Positions 52,858 to 60,184 of a stretch of 64,000 bases of DNA are shown one piece after another. The stretch covers positions 186,001-250,000 of the forward strand of contig NZ_CP132543.1 of the NCBI RefSeq assembly GCF_030845195.1, written 5' to 3'. Within the stretch, counting starts at the first letter, position 1. The number at the start of each line of letters is the position of its first letter. The notes beneath the pieces are model-generated. The model saw nothing but the letters and a program-made list of their open reading frames with translations. It had not been told where the DNA came from and ran no database searches. Source of the DNA: Sanyastnella coralliicola. Lineage in GTDB: Bacteria; Bacteroidota; Bacteroidia; Flavobacteriales_D; Sanyastnellaceae. The position numbers and the translations under genes were made by a program.

Positions 52858-54216
52858 TTAGAAAATGCCGCTGATGATGTTTCCGACAAGGAAGTAGATG
52901 ATCAAACCGATAATATCATTGGCTGTGGTGATAAAGGGACCTGTAGCCAAGGCAGGATCAATCTTGTAGCGATCAAGTACGAGCGGAATGAATGTACCAA
53001 ACAGAGCCGCGAAGATGATAACCGCCAACAAAGCGATACTCACCGTAAGACTCAACGCCAGACCGAAATTCAGGATGTAGCTAGCCAACAAAATGATGAC
53101 TGCACAAATTAGTCCGTTCAACACACCAACGCCAAGTTCCTTTCCTAGTCGTTTGGCAATCTCATTGGTCTTGATGCTCTTGTTCGCCAAACCTTGCACA
53201 ACGATGGCCGCTGATTGCACACCAACATTTCCTCCCATCGCCGCAATCAACGGGATGAACAAGGCCATTCCCGGATTCTTTTCGATATCAAATGCGCCAA
53301 TGACATAGGCACCAGAGATTCCACCAGCCATACCGATCAACAACCATGGTAGGCGAGCGCGGGTGAGTTCCCAAATGCTATCATCTGATTCAACGTCTTC
53401 CGAGATACCAGAAGCGAGCTGGTAATCGCGATCACTCTCTTCACGAAGAACGTCCATGGCATCATCGAAGGTGATTCGACCCAACAACTGGTTCGCATCA
53501 TTGACAACTGGTACAGCTGCCAAGTCATATTTCTCCATGGTGGTTACCACCGTATCGGCATCGTCTTCTACACCTACCGTTTTCAACTCTTTCGGGTTGT
53601 AGATGTCTCGAATCAATGATCGGGTAGAAGTAGAGCTGAACAGCAGCTTTTTCAACGAAAGCTTACCTAGAAGGGTGTCTTGGTCATCAACCACGTAGAT
53701 CGTGTAGACGTTTTCAATGTCTTCAGCCTGCAATCGCATTTCGCGAATACACTGCGCCACATTCCAGTTCTGGTTGACTTTGACTAGCTCTTTCGCCATC
53801 AAGGCTCCAGCTGTACCTTCTTCGTAATTCAGAAGGTCAATCAAGTCGCTCGCCTGTTCTTCATCGTCAATGTGAGAAATAATCTCTTCAATCTTCTCTT
53901 CTGGAAGTTCAGAGATCATGTCTGCCGCGTCGTCAGAATCAATACGATCGATGATTTCTTGGGCAATTTCACGACTGGTAAGGGAGCCTAGAAGCTTCTC
54001 TCGCACATCTTCTTCAAGCTCGACAAGCATGTCAGCGGCGAGGTCTTTGTGAAGCAATTTGTAGATGTAAACCGCTTCATCATGCTTCACTTCATCGAAG
54101 ATTTCAGCAAGGTCGGCAGGGTGGAGGTCAGCTACTTTCGCGCTGATCTCTGCGTCCTTACCTGCATGGATGTCGGCCTGCAGGTCCTGAATAAACTTCT
54201 TCGTAATTTCAAGCAT
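52858..54216 (-). CDS. mgtE: Magnesium transporter MgtE
   Basis: A 452-residue Mg channel. The N domain (1-130, M-L-E-I-T-K-K-F) and a CBS pair (about 135-260) act as the Mg sensor; about five membrane helices follow (about 285-450, P-W-L-L-I-G-M-A-G-G-I, G-G-N-V-G-V-Q-S-A). The frame opens at 54255, but the ATG at 54216 gives the normal family start. The dehydrogenase gene follows without a gap. Confidence 0.93.
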   Translation of the reverse strand: MLEITKKFIQDLQADIHAGKDAEISAKVADLHPADLAEIFDEVKHDEAVYIYKLLHKDLAADMLVELEEDVREKLLGSLTSREIAQEIIDRIDSDDAADMISELPEEKIEEIISHIDDEEQASDLIDLLNYEEGTAGALMAKELVKVNQNWNVAQCIREMRLQAEDIENVYTIYVVDDQDTLLGKLSLKKLLFSSTSTRSLIRDIYNPKELKTVGVEDDADTVVTTMEKYDLAAVPVVNDANQLLGRITFDDAMDVLREESDRDYQLASGISEDVESDDSIWELTRARLPWLLIGMAGGISGAYVIGAFDIEKNPGMALFIPLIAAMGGNVGVQSAAIVVQGLANKSIKTNEIAKRLGKELGVGVLNGLICAVIILLASYILNFGLALSLTVSIALLAVIIFAALFGTFIPLVLDRYKIDPALATGPFITTANDIIGLIIYFLVGNIISGIF

Positions 54217-54287
54217 AGCTCCTAATCGACAGCCAAATGTACGATAAAGAGTCATGGTGGTTTCGAGACTTTGTCTGATTCGATCAC

Positions 54288-54294
54288 TATTTTG
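54288..54294 (+). promoter_or_regulatory. Shortened -7 box of the YfcC-type gene
   Basis: TATTTTG (one N shorter than TAnnTTTG), 5 nt before the ATG at 54300. TTTG near 54270 may be the -33. Confidence 0.35.
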
Positions 54295-54299
54295 TGCCC

Positions 54300-55679
54300 A
54301 TGAAGCGAACTCTCGATGCTCTTGTTATTGTGGCCATCATCATGGTCATGGCGATTGGATTGACTTGGATCATTCCCGCAGGTGAATTTGACCGTGCCGT
54401 TGAAATGGTCAACGGAAAAGAAAAGACCCTGGTTCAGGCTGGAACATATCATGATGTTGATCCGGCTCCGCAATCATTCTTTCGCTCTTTCACGGCGCCT
54501 CTCGAAGGGTTTGAGGCTGCTGCAGATATCATTGCCTTTGTTATTCTGGTCGGTGGTGCCTTCTCGATTTTGATGGCAACAGGAGCCATTGACTCAGCAC
54601 TGCAAGGCGTTTTAAAGCGTGCCAAAGAAAAGCCTGGAAATTCTGTGATGTTGATTCCAGTGTTGATGGCGGTATTTGCGCTTGCTGGATATTCTTTCGG
54701 AATGAGCGAAGAGACCTTGGTTTTCGTTCTAATCACTCTCCCGCTAGCGCGGAATTTGGGATTCGACGCCTTCGTAGGAGTAGCAATACCTTTCATCGGC
54801 GCAGGTGTTGGTTTTGCTGGAGCAGCCTTCAATCCTTTCACTGTTGGAATCGCCCACGGAATCGCAGATGTTCAACTCTTCAGCGGTGCTGGATATCGAA
54901 CCTTGGTTTGCGCGGCCTTCGTCATTGCCGCTTCTATTTATGTGATGCGCTATGCGCGGAAACTCATTGCGAATCCAGAGATGCGTTTCTTACCAGAACT
55001 CGACTTAGATGAAAAGGTGCCGGAAACGGGTGAGTTTAACGGACGAAGAAAACTGATCCTGTTTCTCTTCTTCCTTTCGTTAGTTGCGGTCATCGTCGGA
55101 GCTATTTGGCAAGGGTGGTACATCGCAGAAATCTCAGGACTATTTGTGGTGCTTGGACTTCTCTCGGCTATTGTAGGAAAGCTCGGTATGCAAGGCACAG
55201 TGAATGCATTCTACAAAGGGGCGAAAGAGATGTTGCCGGCAGCTCTTGTGATTGCTCTTTCGAAGAGTATTCTACTCATAGCGCAAGACGGTAAAATCAT
55301 TGACACGATCCTTCATGCGATGTCAGGTGCGGTAGATGGACTTCCAAAGGTGGTGGCTGTTCAATTGATGTTCTTGGTACAGGGATTCATCAACTTCTTT
55401 ATCCCAAGTGGTTCAGGTCAAGCAGCGATTACTATTCCGATTATGGCACCGCTAGGTGACTTGATTGGAATCAGTCGTCAAACATCAGTCCTCGCTTATC
55501 AATTCGGTGATGGGCTCTTTAACTTGATTATTCCGACCAGTGGTGTAACCATGGGGATCCTTAGTATCGCGAAGATTCCTTTCGGTCAGTGGCTGAAATG
55601 GATTTGGAAATTGATGGTAGTATTGATCTTACTTGCAATGGCCTTCTTGGCGCTGCCTATCGTTGCATTCGAGTGGTGA
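54300..55679 (+). CDS. YfcC family transporter (C4-dicarboxylate carrier-like)
   Basis: A 459-residue protein with about 11-12 membrane helices. G-G-A-F-S-I-L-M-A-T-G-A-I, G-Y-S-F-G-M-S-E-E-T and F-I-P-S-G-S-G-Q-A-A are the YfcC/DcuC-type motifs, the last lying in the substrate site. It may move dicarboxylates or amino acids. The frame's first GTG (54294) sits in the promoter; the ATG at 54300 is chosen. The stop TGA abuts the stop of tadA (TGATCA at 55677-55682). A 13-bp repeat codes P-L-A-R-N. Confidence 0.88.
   Translation: MKRTLDALVIVAIIMVMAIGLTWIIPAGEFDRAVEMVNGKEKTLVQAGTYHDVDPAPQSFFRSFTAPLEGFEAAADIIAFVILVGGAFSILMATGAIDSALQGVLKRAKEKPGNSVMLIPVLMAVFALAGYSFGMSEETLVFVLITLPLARNLGFDAFVGVAIPFIGAGVGFAGAAFNPFTVGIAHGIADVQLFSGAGYRTLVCAAFVIAASIYVMRYARKLIANPEMRFLPELDLDEKVPETGEFNGRRKLILFLFFLSLVAVIVGAIWQGWYIAEISGLFVVLGLLSAIVGKLGMQGTVNAFYKGAKEMLPAALVIALSKSILLIAQDGKIIDTILHAMSGAVDGLPKVVAVQLMFLVQGFINFFIPSGSGQAAITIPIMAPLGDLIGISRQTSVLAYQFGDGLFNLIIPTSGVTMGILSIAKIPFGQWLKWIWKLMVVLILLAMAFLALPIVAFEW
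54742..54754 (+). repeat. Interspersed 13-mer CGCTAGCGCGGAA, copy 7
   Basis: Exact copy in the YfcC-type gene, frame CCG-CTA-GCG-CGG-AAT (P-L-A-R-N), different from the frames of the other coding copies. Confidence 0.85.
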
Positions 55680-56153
55680 TCAATTCAACCGCTGCTGTCG
55701 CTTCTTCTGAAAGAACTCTTTGAGAAGCTCAGCACACTCTTCTTCTAACACCCCACCTTTCACTGCGGTGCGAGGATGAAGCACATGTTCATCAGGCATT
55801 TTGCTCTGGAAACGCTGGTAGCCTCGTTTTTCGTCGTAAGCACCGAAAACAACACGTCCAATTCGCGTCCAAAAAGCAGCCCCGGCGCACATCGGACAAG
55901 GCTCAAGTGTCACATACAAGGTGCACTGATCGAGAAACTTTCCTCCAAGGAATTCTGAAGCTGCTGTGAAAGCCTGCATTTCAGCATGAGCAGTGAAGTC
56001 ATGCAATCGTTCAGTCAAATTATGACCACGTGCAATTACTTGACCTTTCGCTACAATGATCGCACCCACCGGGATTTCATCCTGGTCCAAAGCCTTCTCC
56101 GCTTCGCGGATGGCCATACGCATGAATTGTTCGTCGTTTGGGGGAGTTAGCAT
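55680..56153 (-). CDS. tadA: tRNA adenosine deaminase
   Basis: A 157-residue zinc deaminase. H-A-E-M supplies the first zinc ligand and catalytic Glu; P-C-P-M-C the other two. It converts A34 to inosine in tRNA-Arg; a guanine deaminase role is less likely given the sequence E-I-P-V-G-A-I. A perfect -7 box TACCTTTG lies 4 nt before the ATG. Its 5' side is next to a heptad array. Confidence 0.92.
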   Translation of the reverse strand: MLTPPNDEQFMRMAIREAEKALDQDEIPVGAIIVAKGQVIARGHNLTERLHDFTAHAEMQAFTAASEFLGGKFLDQCTLYVTLEPCPMCAGAAFWTRIGRVVFGAYDEKRGYQRFQSKMPDEHVLHPRTAVKGGVLEEECAELLKEFFQKKRQQRLN

Positions 56154-56157
56154 GATT

Positions 56158-56165
56158 CAAAGGTA
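56158..56165 (-). promoter_or_regulatory. -7 box of tadA, leaderless spacing
   Basis: TACCTTTG on the minus strand, 4 nt (AATC) before the ATG at 56153. Confidence 0.6.
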
Positions 56166-56172
56166 ATCCAAT

Positions 56173-56270
56173 TCTCTAGTCTAGAGACGAGGGTCTAACG
56201 TCGAGAGTCTAGCGTCGAGAGTCTAGGGTGACCCTAACTAAAGCCTAACGCCTATCGCCTAAAGCCTCTC
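56173..56270. repeat. Heptad array 4 (14 units, with an inverted centre)
   Basis: Units TCTCTAG, TCTAGAG, ACGAGGG, TCTAACG, TCGAGAG, TCTAGCG, TCGAGAG, TCTAGGG, TGACCCT, AACTAAA, GCCTAAC, GCCTATC, GCCTAAA, GCCTCTC, in register. TAGGGT and ACCCTA face each other at the centre, so the array has two arms. Its last units overlap the final codons of the glycosyltransferase gene. Confidence 0.85.
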
Positions 56271-57305
56271 GATAAAGTGGTCTAAGATTGCCGTCGCCAC
56301 CGTATTCGCCGTCGCTACAGGTGGAGTTCCTGTAACAGTAGGTACTTGCTCGGCTTTCTCAAGTTGTTTTTGTTCCATGACCGTGAAGCCGAATTGCTCT
56401 GCCCAGTGATCTGCAAGAAATTCTTGTTCTGGTTGTCCTGGAGTTGGAATGATGACCGCCCTTTTTCCCAAGGTGGCGAGGTCCATGAGGCTGGAGTAGC
56501 CGCTTCTGCAGATGATGGTTTGGGCGCCGGAGAGCAGTTCTGCGAGCTGCTGTGGTTCGGGGTCGTGGATGATGGTGACGTTGTCTTTCACCTCGGTGCC
56601 TCCACCGGGTTTGCCTGTGACGATAACTGCTTCGCGAGTGTCAGCTTCAAACAATCTCACCATGGCCTCTTGCATTAACGTCCGGTGTGGTTCAGGGCCT
56701 GAAACCATTCCTAAAAGCTCTGTTGGTGCGGGTTCTTCAACTGACTTGAATTGCGAAAGTAGTCCAATGTATCTGCCTTTTCCCGTGGAGTCTGGGTGAG
56801 ATAATTTTCCCGCTAGCGCGGAAGAGGAATCCAAGTCTGGAATCCATACCTCGTTGAAATTAGCGGTGAGGCGTTTGATGATGCGTTGCGCTGGTGAACG
56901 CATGATGGATGGAACCGGAAGATTCAGCTGATGTGAGATCAGTACCGAAGGACATTTTTCAGAAACGATTCCGTAGCAATTATCTGAGATGATTCCGCGC
57001 AGTGCAAGGTCTCGAACCATTTCTTGAGTCCATTCTTTTTCCGCAAGTGCACTCGCCAAAAAGGAAGGGGCCTGCTGCGCAATCTTCAGCGTATTGAAAA
57101 ATTTCGAGTAGCGGATGGCTTTGCCTGGCTTCTCCAGAAATTCAAGGTCAGGAAAACGTTTAGCAAGCCATTCGAGGCTGCTACCGTTACCGGCGAGGAA
57201 TACCTGAACATCATGCTCAATCAGCCGTTCGATCAACGGAACACTGCGTGTGGCATGTCCTAATCCCCAATCAAGCACCGCATACATCACTCGTTTCCGA
57301 TACAT
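56259..57305 (-). CDS. UDP-N-acetylglucosamine-type glycosyltransferase (GT28-like)
   Basis: A 348-residue GT-B fold protein. The N-terminal G-L-G-H-A-T-R-S is the first nucleotide-sugar transferase hallmark; C-R-S-G-Y-S-S-L-M-D-L-A, I-I-P-T-P-G-Q-P-E-Q near the end is the donor-binding motif. No MurG context, so the acceptor is unknown. A 13-bp repeat codes S-A-L-A-G. A shortened box TAATTTG ends 5 nt before its ATG. Its last codons run into heptad array 4. Confidence 0.8.
   Translation of the reverse strand: MYRKRVMYAVLDWGLGHATRSVPLIERLIEHDVQVFLAGNGSSLEWLAKRFPDLEFLEKPGKAIRYSKFFNTLKIAQQAPSFLASALAEKEWTQEMVRDLALRGIISDNCYGIVSEKCPSVLISHQLNLPVPSIMRSPAQRIIKRLTANFNEVWIPDLDSSSALAGKLSHPDSTGKGRYIGLLSQFKSVEEPAPTELLGMVSGPEPHRTLMQEAMVRLFEADTREAVIVTGKPGGGTEVKDNVTIIHDPEPQQLAELLSGAQTIICRSGYSSLMDLATLGKRAVIIPTPGQPEQEFLADHWAEQFGFTVMEQKQLEKAEQVPTVTGTPPVATANTVATAILDHFIERL
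56811..56823 (+). repeat. Interspersed 13-mer CGCTAGCGCGGAA, copy 8
   Basis: Exact copy in the glycosyltransferase gene, coding S-A-L-A-G on the minus strand. Confidence 0.85.
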
Positions 57306-57310
57306 GGACT

Positions 57311-57317
57311 CAAATTA
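57311..57317 (-). promoter_or_regulatory. Shortened -7 box of the GT28-like gene
   Basis: TAATTTG on the minus strand, 5 nt before the ATG at 57305, the same shortened form as at the YfcC-type gene. Confidence 0.35.
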
Positions 57318-57347
57318 CACTAAATTTACCGGCTCAATTCTGTTCCA

Positions 57348-58031
57348 ATGGGTAAAGGAAAGCTTAAGAAATGGAAAGAGAACGAGAAGTTCGATCATGT
57401 ATTCGAACCTCCGTTGCAAGATGCTATCGACGGCAAACCCTTCATGAAAGGGGAGTGGCGCGATAAGGTATTTCAAAATGACCGTCCAATTCACCTCGAA
57501 CTCGGATGCGGGAAAGGTGAATATACCGTTGGTCAGGCCCGCAAATACCCAGAGCAGAATTTCATCGGTGTAGATATCAAAGGACACCGTTTCTGGCGTG
57601 GAGCAAAGATTTCAGACCAGGAAGGCATGAATAATGTGGCTTTCTTGCGTACGAGACTCGAATTCATCAACTGCTTCTTTGACGAGAATGAAATTGATGG
57701 CGTTTGGCTCACCTTCTCTGATCCACAACCTAAAGACGAGAAAGGAACGAAGCGTATCACTGGACCATTGTTTGTTGAACGTTACAAGAAGTTCCTGAAG
57801 CCAGGTAGTTTCATCAACGTCAAGACCGATAGCGTTTTGCTCTATGAATGGACATTAGAGCAGTACCAAGAGAAGGGATACGACATCCTGTTGAACTCTG
57901 CTGATGTTTACGGTTCATTCATCAATGAAATCGACGAAGAGCTTGCGGAGCTTCTAAAGATTCGCACCTACTACGAAAGCATGTGGTTGGAGCAAGGGAA
58001 GAAGATTCACTTCATCCGAATCAAAGTATAA
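57348..58031 (+). CDS. trmB: tRNA (guanine-N7-)-methyltransferase
   Basis: A 227-residue SAM enzyme making m7G46 in tRNA. L-E-L-G-C-G-K-G-E-Y is the SAM-binding motif (about 50-59), and T-F-S-D-P-Q-P-K-D-E-K the catalytic region. A Lys-rich N-terminal tail (G-K-G-K-L-K-K-W-K) is normal for the family. It overlaps the next gene by 1 nt (TAATG). Confidence 0.94.
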   Translation: MGKGKLKKWKENEKFDHVFEPPLQDAIDGKPFMKGEWRDKVFQNDRPIHLELGCGKGEYTVGQARKYPEQNFIGVDIKGHRFWRGAKISDQEGMNNVAFLRTRLEFINCFFDENEIDGVWLTFSDPQPKDEKGTKRITGPLFVERYKKFLKPGSFINVKTDSVLLYEWTLEQYQEKGYDILLNSADVYGSFINEIDEELAELLKIRTYYESMWLEQGKKIHFIRIKV

Positions 58032-58366
58032 TGGCTAAACAAAACGACTTCTTCGATTCGGTGTATCAAGTCGTTCGTCTAATCCCCAAAGGAAGAGTAA
58101 CATCTTACGGGGCAATCGCAAAGTACCTCGGTGCTGCCCGATCTTCGCGCATGGTCGGTTATGCCATGAACGCGAGCTTCAATGAAATGCCACCTGTTCC
58201 AGCTCATCGCGTAGTCAATCGAAACGGTCAACTCTCAGGAAGAATGCACTTCGAACACCCGTTCAAGATGCAAGAACTCCTCGAAGCAGAGGGGATTCAA
58301 GTGGAGGATGATACGGTAGTTGGGTTTAAGGAGTTGTTTTGGGATCCGTTTACTCTTGAGGATTAA
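58031..58366 (+). CDS. Alkyltransferase-like protein (MGMT fold without catalytic Cys)
   Basis: A 111-residue protein of the DNA-binding C-terminal MGMT domain only. The motif normally P-C-H-R is P-A-H-R here: the acceptor Cys is Ala. It is therefore an alkyltransferase-like (ATL) protein; known ATLs bind O6-alkylguanine and hand it to nucleotide excision repair. The frame opens at 57983 inside trmB, but the ATG at 58031 fits the family start (F-F-D-S-V-Y-Q-V-V). The gene is coupled to trmB. Confidence 0.9.
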   Translation: MAKQNDFFDSVYQVVRLIPKGRVTSYGAIAKYLGAARSSRMVGYAMNASFNEMPPVPAHRVVNRNGQLSGRMHFEHPFKMQELLEAEGIQVEDDTVVGFKELFWDPFTLED

Positions 58367-58370
58367 TAAA

Positions 58371-58410
58371 GGCTAAATGGCTAAATGGCTAAATGGCGAA
58401 AAGGCTAAAT
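58371..58410. repeat. Octamer array (5 units of 8 bp)
   Basis: GGCTAAAT three times, then GGCGAAAA, then GGCTAAAT, in register. It starts 5 nt after the ATL stop. It differs from the heptad arrays in unit length. Confidence 0.85.
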
Positions 58411-58478
58411 GTTTGAATGCCCTTTCTGGTGCTATTCTATTCTCATTTTTATTCTCCCTTTCATTCTTCCTCTCATTC

Positions 58479-58898
58479 TTATTCTTCCTCTTCCTCTACT
58501 CGCCCTTTAAACCGCCAGGGTACGTTGTCTCCATTGCTCAGACGAAAGCCCATCATTTTGTTGAATGGAAGGCCTTCTCGGCCTTTGTGGTACCAACAGA
58601 TTTTGAACTCGTAAATACTGTCTTTAACGAGTGGGCCTTTCGGGTAACCGCAAATGAAGTGAGGATCGTTGGTCATCGCCTTAGTGATGAAGACAGAGTC
58701 ACTTTCTCCAATGTATTTGAAGTAGTGTTTACTGCGCGTTTGGATAGCGGGAACGTCACCTAGACGCTGTACGAAGGAGTCAGCTACGAGCACTCCAATG
58801 GTGTCTTGGAAGGTCATAGGGGTTTCTTGAAGCGCCGCAGGTCGCGTTCCGCCGTAGGCGAAAAAGAAGAGCGCAGGAATAATCAGCAATCGAATCAT
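58479..58898 (-). CDS. Small exported hypothetical protein
   Basis: A 139-residue protein with a signal-like hydrophobic start (1-15, M-I-R-L-L-I-I-P-A-L-F-F-F-A). The mature part has two Cys (in F-I-C-G-Y and K-I-C-W-Y), a possible disulphide pair. The end is a run of Glu (V-E-E-E-E-E) coded by a purine tract that continues past the stop to about 58430 on the same strand. No family recognised. It is divergent from mrp. Confidence 0.7.
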   Translation of the reverse strand: MIRLLIIPALFFFAYGGTRPAALQETPMTFQDTIGVLVADSFVQRLGDVPAIQTRSKHYFKYIGESDSVFITKAMTNDPHFICGYPKGPLVKDSIYEFKICWYHKGREGLPFNKMMGFRLSNGDNVPWRFKGRVEEEEE

Positions 58899-58949
58899 GG
58901 AACAAGCTAGCAGGGGGAGATGTTAATTGGGTTAAATGAAAAGTTAAGG

Positions 58950-59034
58950 CCGGCGTTCGGCGTCCGTTTTGCTTGGCGGCAGAAATGGTAGTGCTTGATG
59001 AATAAAATTTCGGAAGCCGGACGCCGGACGCCGG
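58950..59034. repeat. Heptad array 5: inverted pair forming a long hairpin
   Basis: Left arm 58950-58966 (CCGGCGTTCGGCGTCCG) and right arm 59018-59034 (CGGACGCCGGACGCCGG) pair at 16 of 17 positions, with a ~50-nt spacer. Each arm is made of GGACGCC heptads. It lies just upstream of the mrp promoter. Confidence 0.8.
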
Positions 59035-59041
59035 ATACCCC

Positions 59042-59049
59042 TATCTTTG
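59042..59049 (+). promoter_or_regulatory. -7 box of mrp, leaderless spacing
   Basis: TATCTTTG, then 4 nt (TACT), then the ATG at 59054. The -33 position would fall inside the right arm of the inverted heptads. Confidence 0.6.
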
Positions 59050-59053
59050 TACT

Positions 59054-60184
59054 ATGCCCAAGAAAGAAGTCAATCGCGAGCATGTTTTGGAGGCACTTCA
59101 AAATGTGATCGAACCTGATCTGAAGAAAGACATTGTCACCTTGAATTTGGTGGAAGACCTGAAGATCGAAGGGAATAAGGTGACCTTCAATGTGAAGGTG
59201 AGCAACCCAGCTATGCACAGCCGCAAGCGCATGGAAGAAGCATGTGAATTTGCCATTCAGCGTGTGTTGGGCGACGATGTGGAGACAGATATTCGTGCTG
59301 TAGCACTTCCAAAACAGGAGCAGACAGCGGAAACACGTCGTACCCTACCAGGAGTGAAGCATATCATTGCCGTGGCTTCTGGTAAAGGTGGCGTTGGTAA
59401 GTCAACTGTTGCAGCGAACCTTGCAGCCGGCCTTGCAGCCAACGGATTCCAAGTGGGGTTGGTAGACGCAGATATTTACGGACCAAGCGCTCCGTTGATG
59501 TTTGACCTTGTGCATGACAAACCGAGAGCGGTTGAAGTAGGAGGGAAGCAGTATATCGAGCCACTTCGTAATTACGGTGTAAAGGTACTTTCCATTGGTT
59601 TCTTTGCTGATGTGTCACAAGCGATTGTGTGGCGAGGGGCGATGGCTACGAAGGCCTTGACGCAATTATTCAATGACGCGTATTGGGGTGATTTGGATTA
59701 CATGATTGTTGATTTACCTCCAGGAACTGGTGATATCCACCTCTCTGTAGTGCAAGCTGTGCCTTTGACTGGGGCAGTCATTGTCAGCACGCCACAAGAA
59801 GTGGCCTTGGCTGATGCGCGCAAAGGGGTAAGTATGTTCCAACTTGATAGTATCAATGTTCCTGTGCTAGGGATCATCGAAAACATGTCGTTCTTCACTC
59901 CTCCGGAATTACCTGAAAAGAAGTACTACCTCTTTGGAGAGAATGGAGCGAAGCAGCTTTCAGAGCAATTGAATGTTCCTTTCTTGGGAGAACTGCCAAT
60001 TGTACAAAGCATTCGTGAAGCAGGTGATGTTGGGCGTCCAGCAGTGCTGCAAGAGGGCACCATTGCCAGCGAAGCTTTCCAGGGAATTATCAGTAACTTT
60101 GTTAAGTCAGTTGATGACCGCGTAAGCAACCTTCCGCCAAGTCAAACTGTTGATGTCAAAATGCAATATCCTAACCAGGGATGA
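59054..60184 (+). CDS. mrp: Mrp/ApbC Fe-S cluster carrier ATPase
   Basis: A 376-residue P-loop NTPase. The N-terminal MIP18/DUF59 domain (1-90) precedes the ATPase with the deviant Walker A G-K-G-G-V-G-K-S-T near 113 and V-D-A-D-I-Y-G-P-S. It delivers Fe-S clusters to apoproteins. The C-P-x-C motif found in many Mrp proteins is absent (the stretch after N-M-S-F-F reads T-P-P-E-L-P), a form I believe is common in Bacteroidota. The NifU-like gene overlaps its end by 4 nt. Confidence 0.92.
   Translation: MPKKEVNREHVLEALQNVIEPDLKKDIVTLNLVEDLKIEGNKVTFNVKVSNPAMHSRKRMEEACEFAIQRVLGDDVETDIRAVALPKQEQTAETRRTLPGVKHIIAVASGKGGVGKSTVAANLAAGLAANGFQVGLVDADIYGPSAPLMFDLVHDKPRAVEVGGKQYIEPLRNYGVKVLSIGFFADVSQAIVWRGAMATKALTQLFNDAYWGDLDYMIVDLPPGTGDIHLSVVQAVPLTGAVIVSTPQEVALADARKGVSMFQLDSINVPVLGIIENMSFFTPPELPEKKYYLFGENGAKQLSEQLNVPFLGELPIVQSIREAGDVGRPAVLQEGTIASEAFQGIISNFVKSVDDRVSNLPPSQTVDVKMQYPNQG

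Noticed and set aside
54948-54961. CGCTATGCGCGGAA as a ninth copy of the 13-mer
   Set aside because: It has an inserted T; kept only as a possible decayed relative.
58377-58763. 128-codon plus-strand frame after the ATL gene
   Set aside because: It begins in the octamer array and then runs antisense to the exported protein gene; Ser/Phe-rich from the pyrimidine tract.
58907-59218. 103-codon minus-strand frame over the mrp start
   Set aside because: It is antisense to mrp and passes through the inverted heptads.
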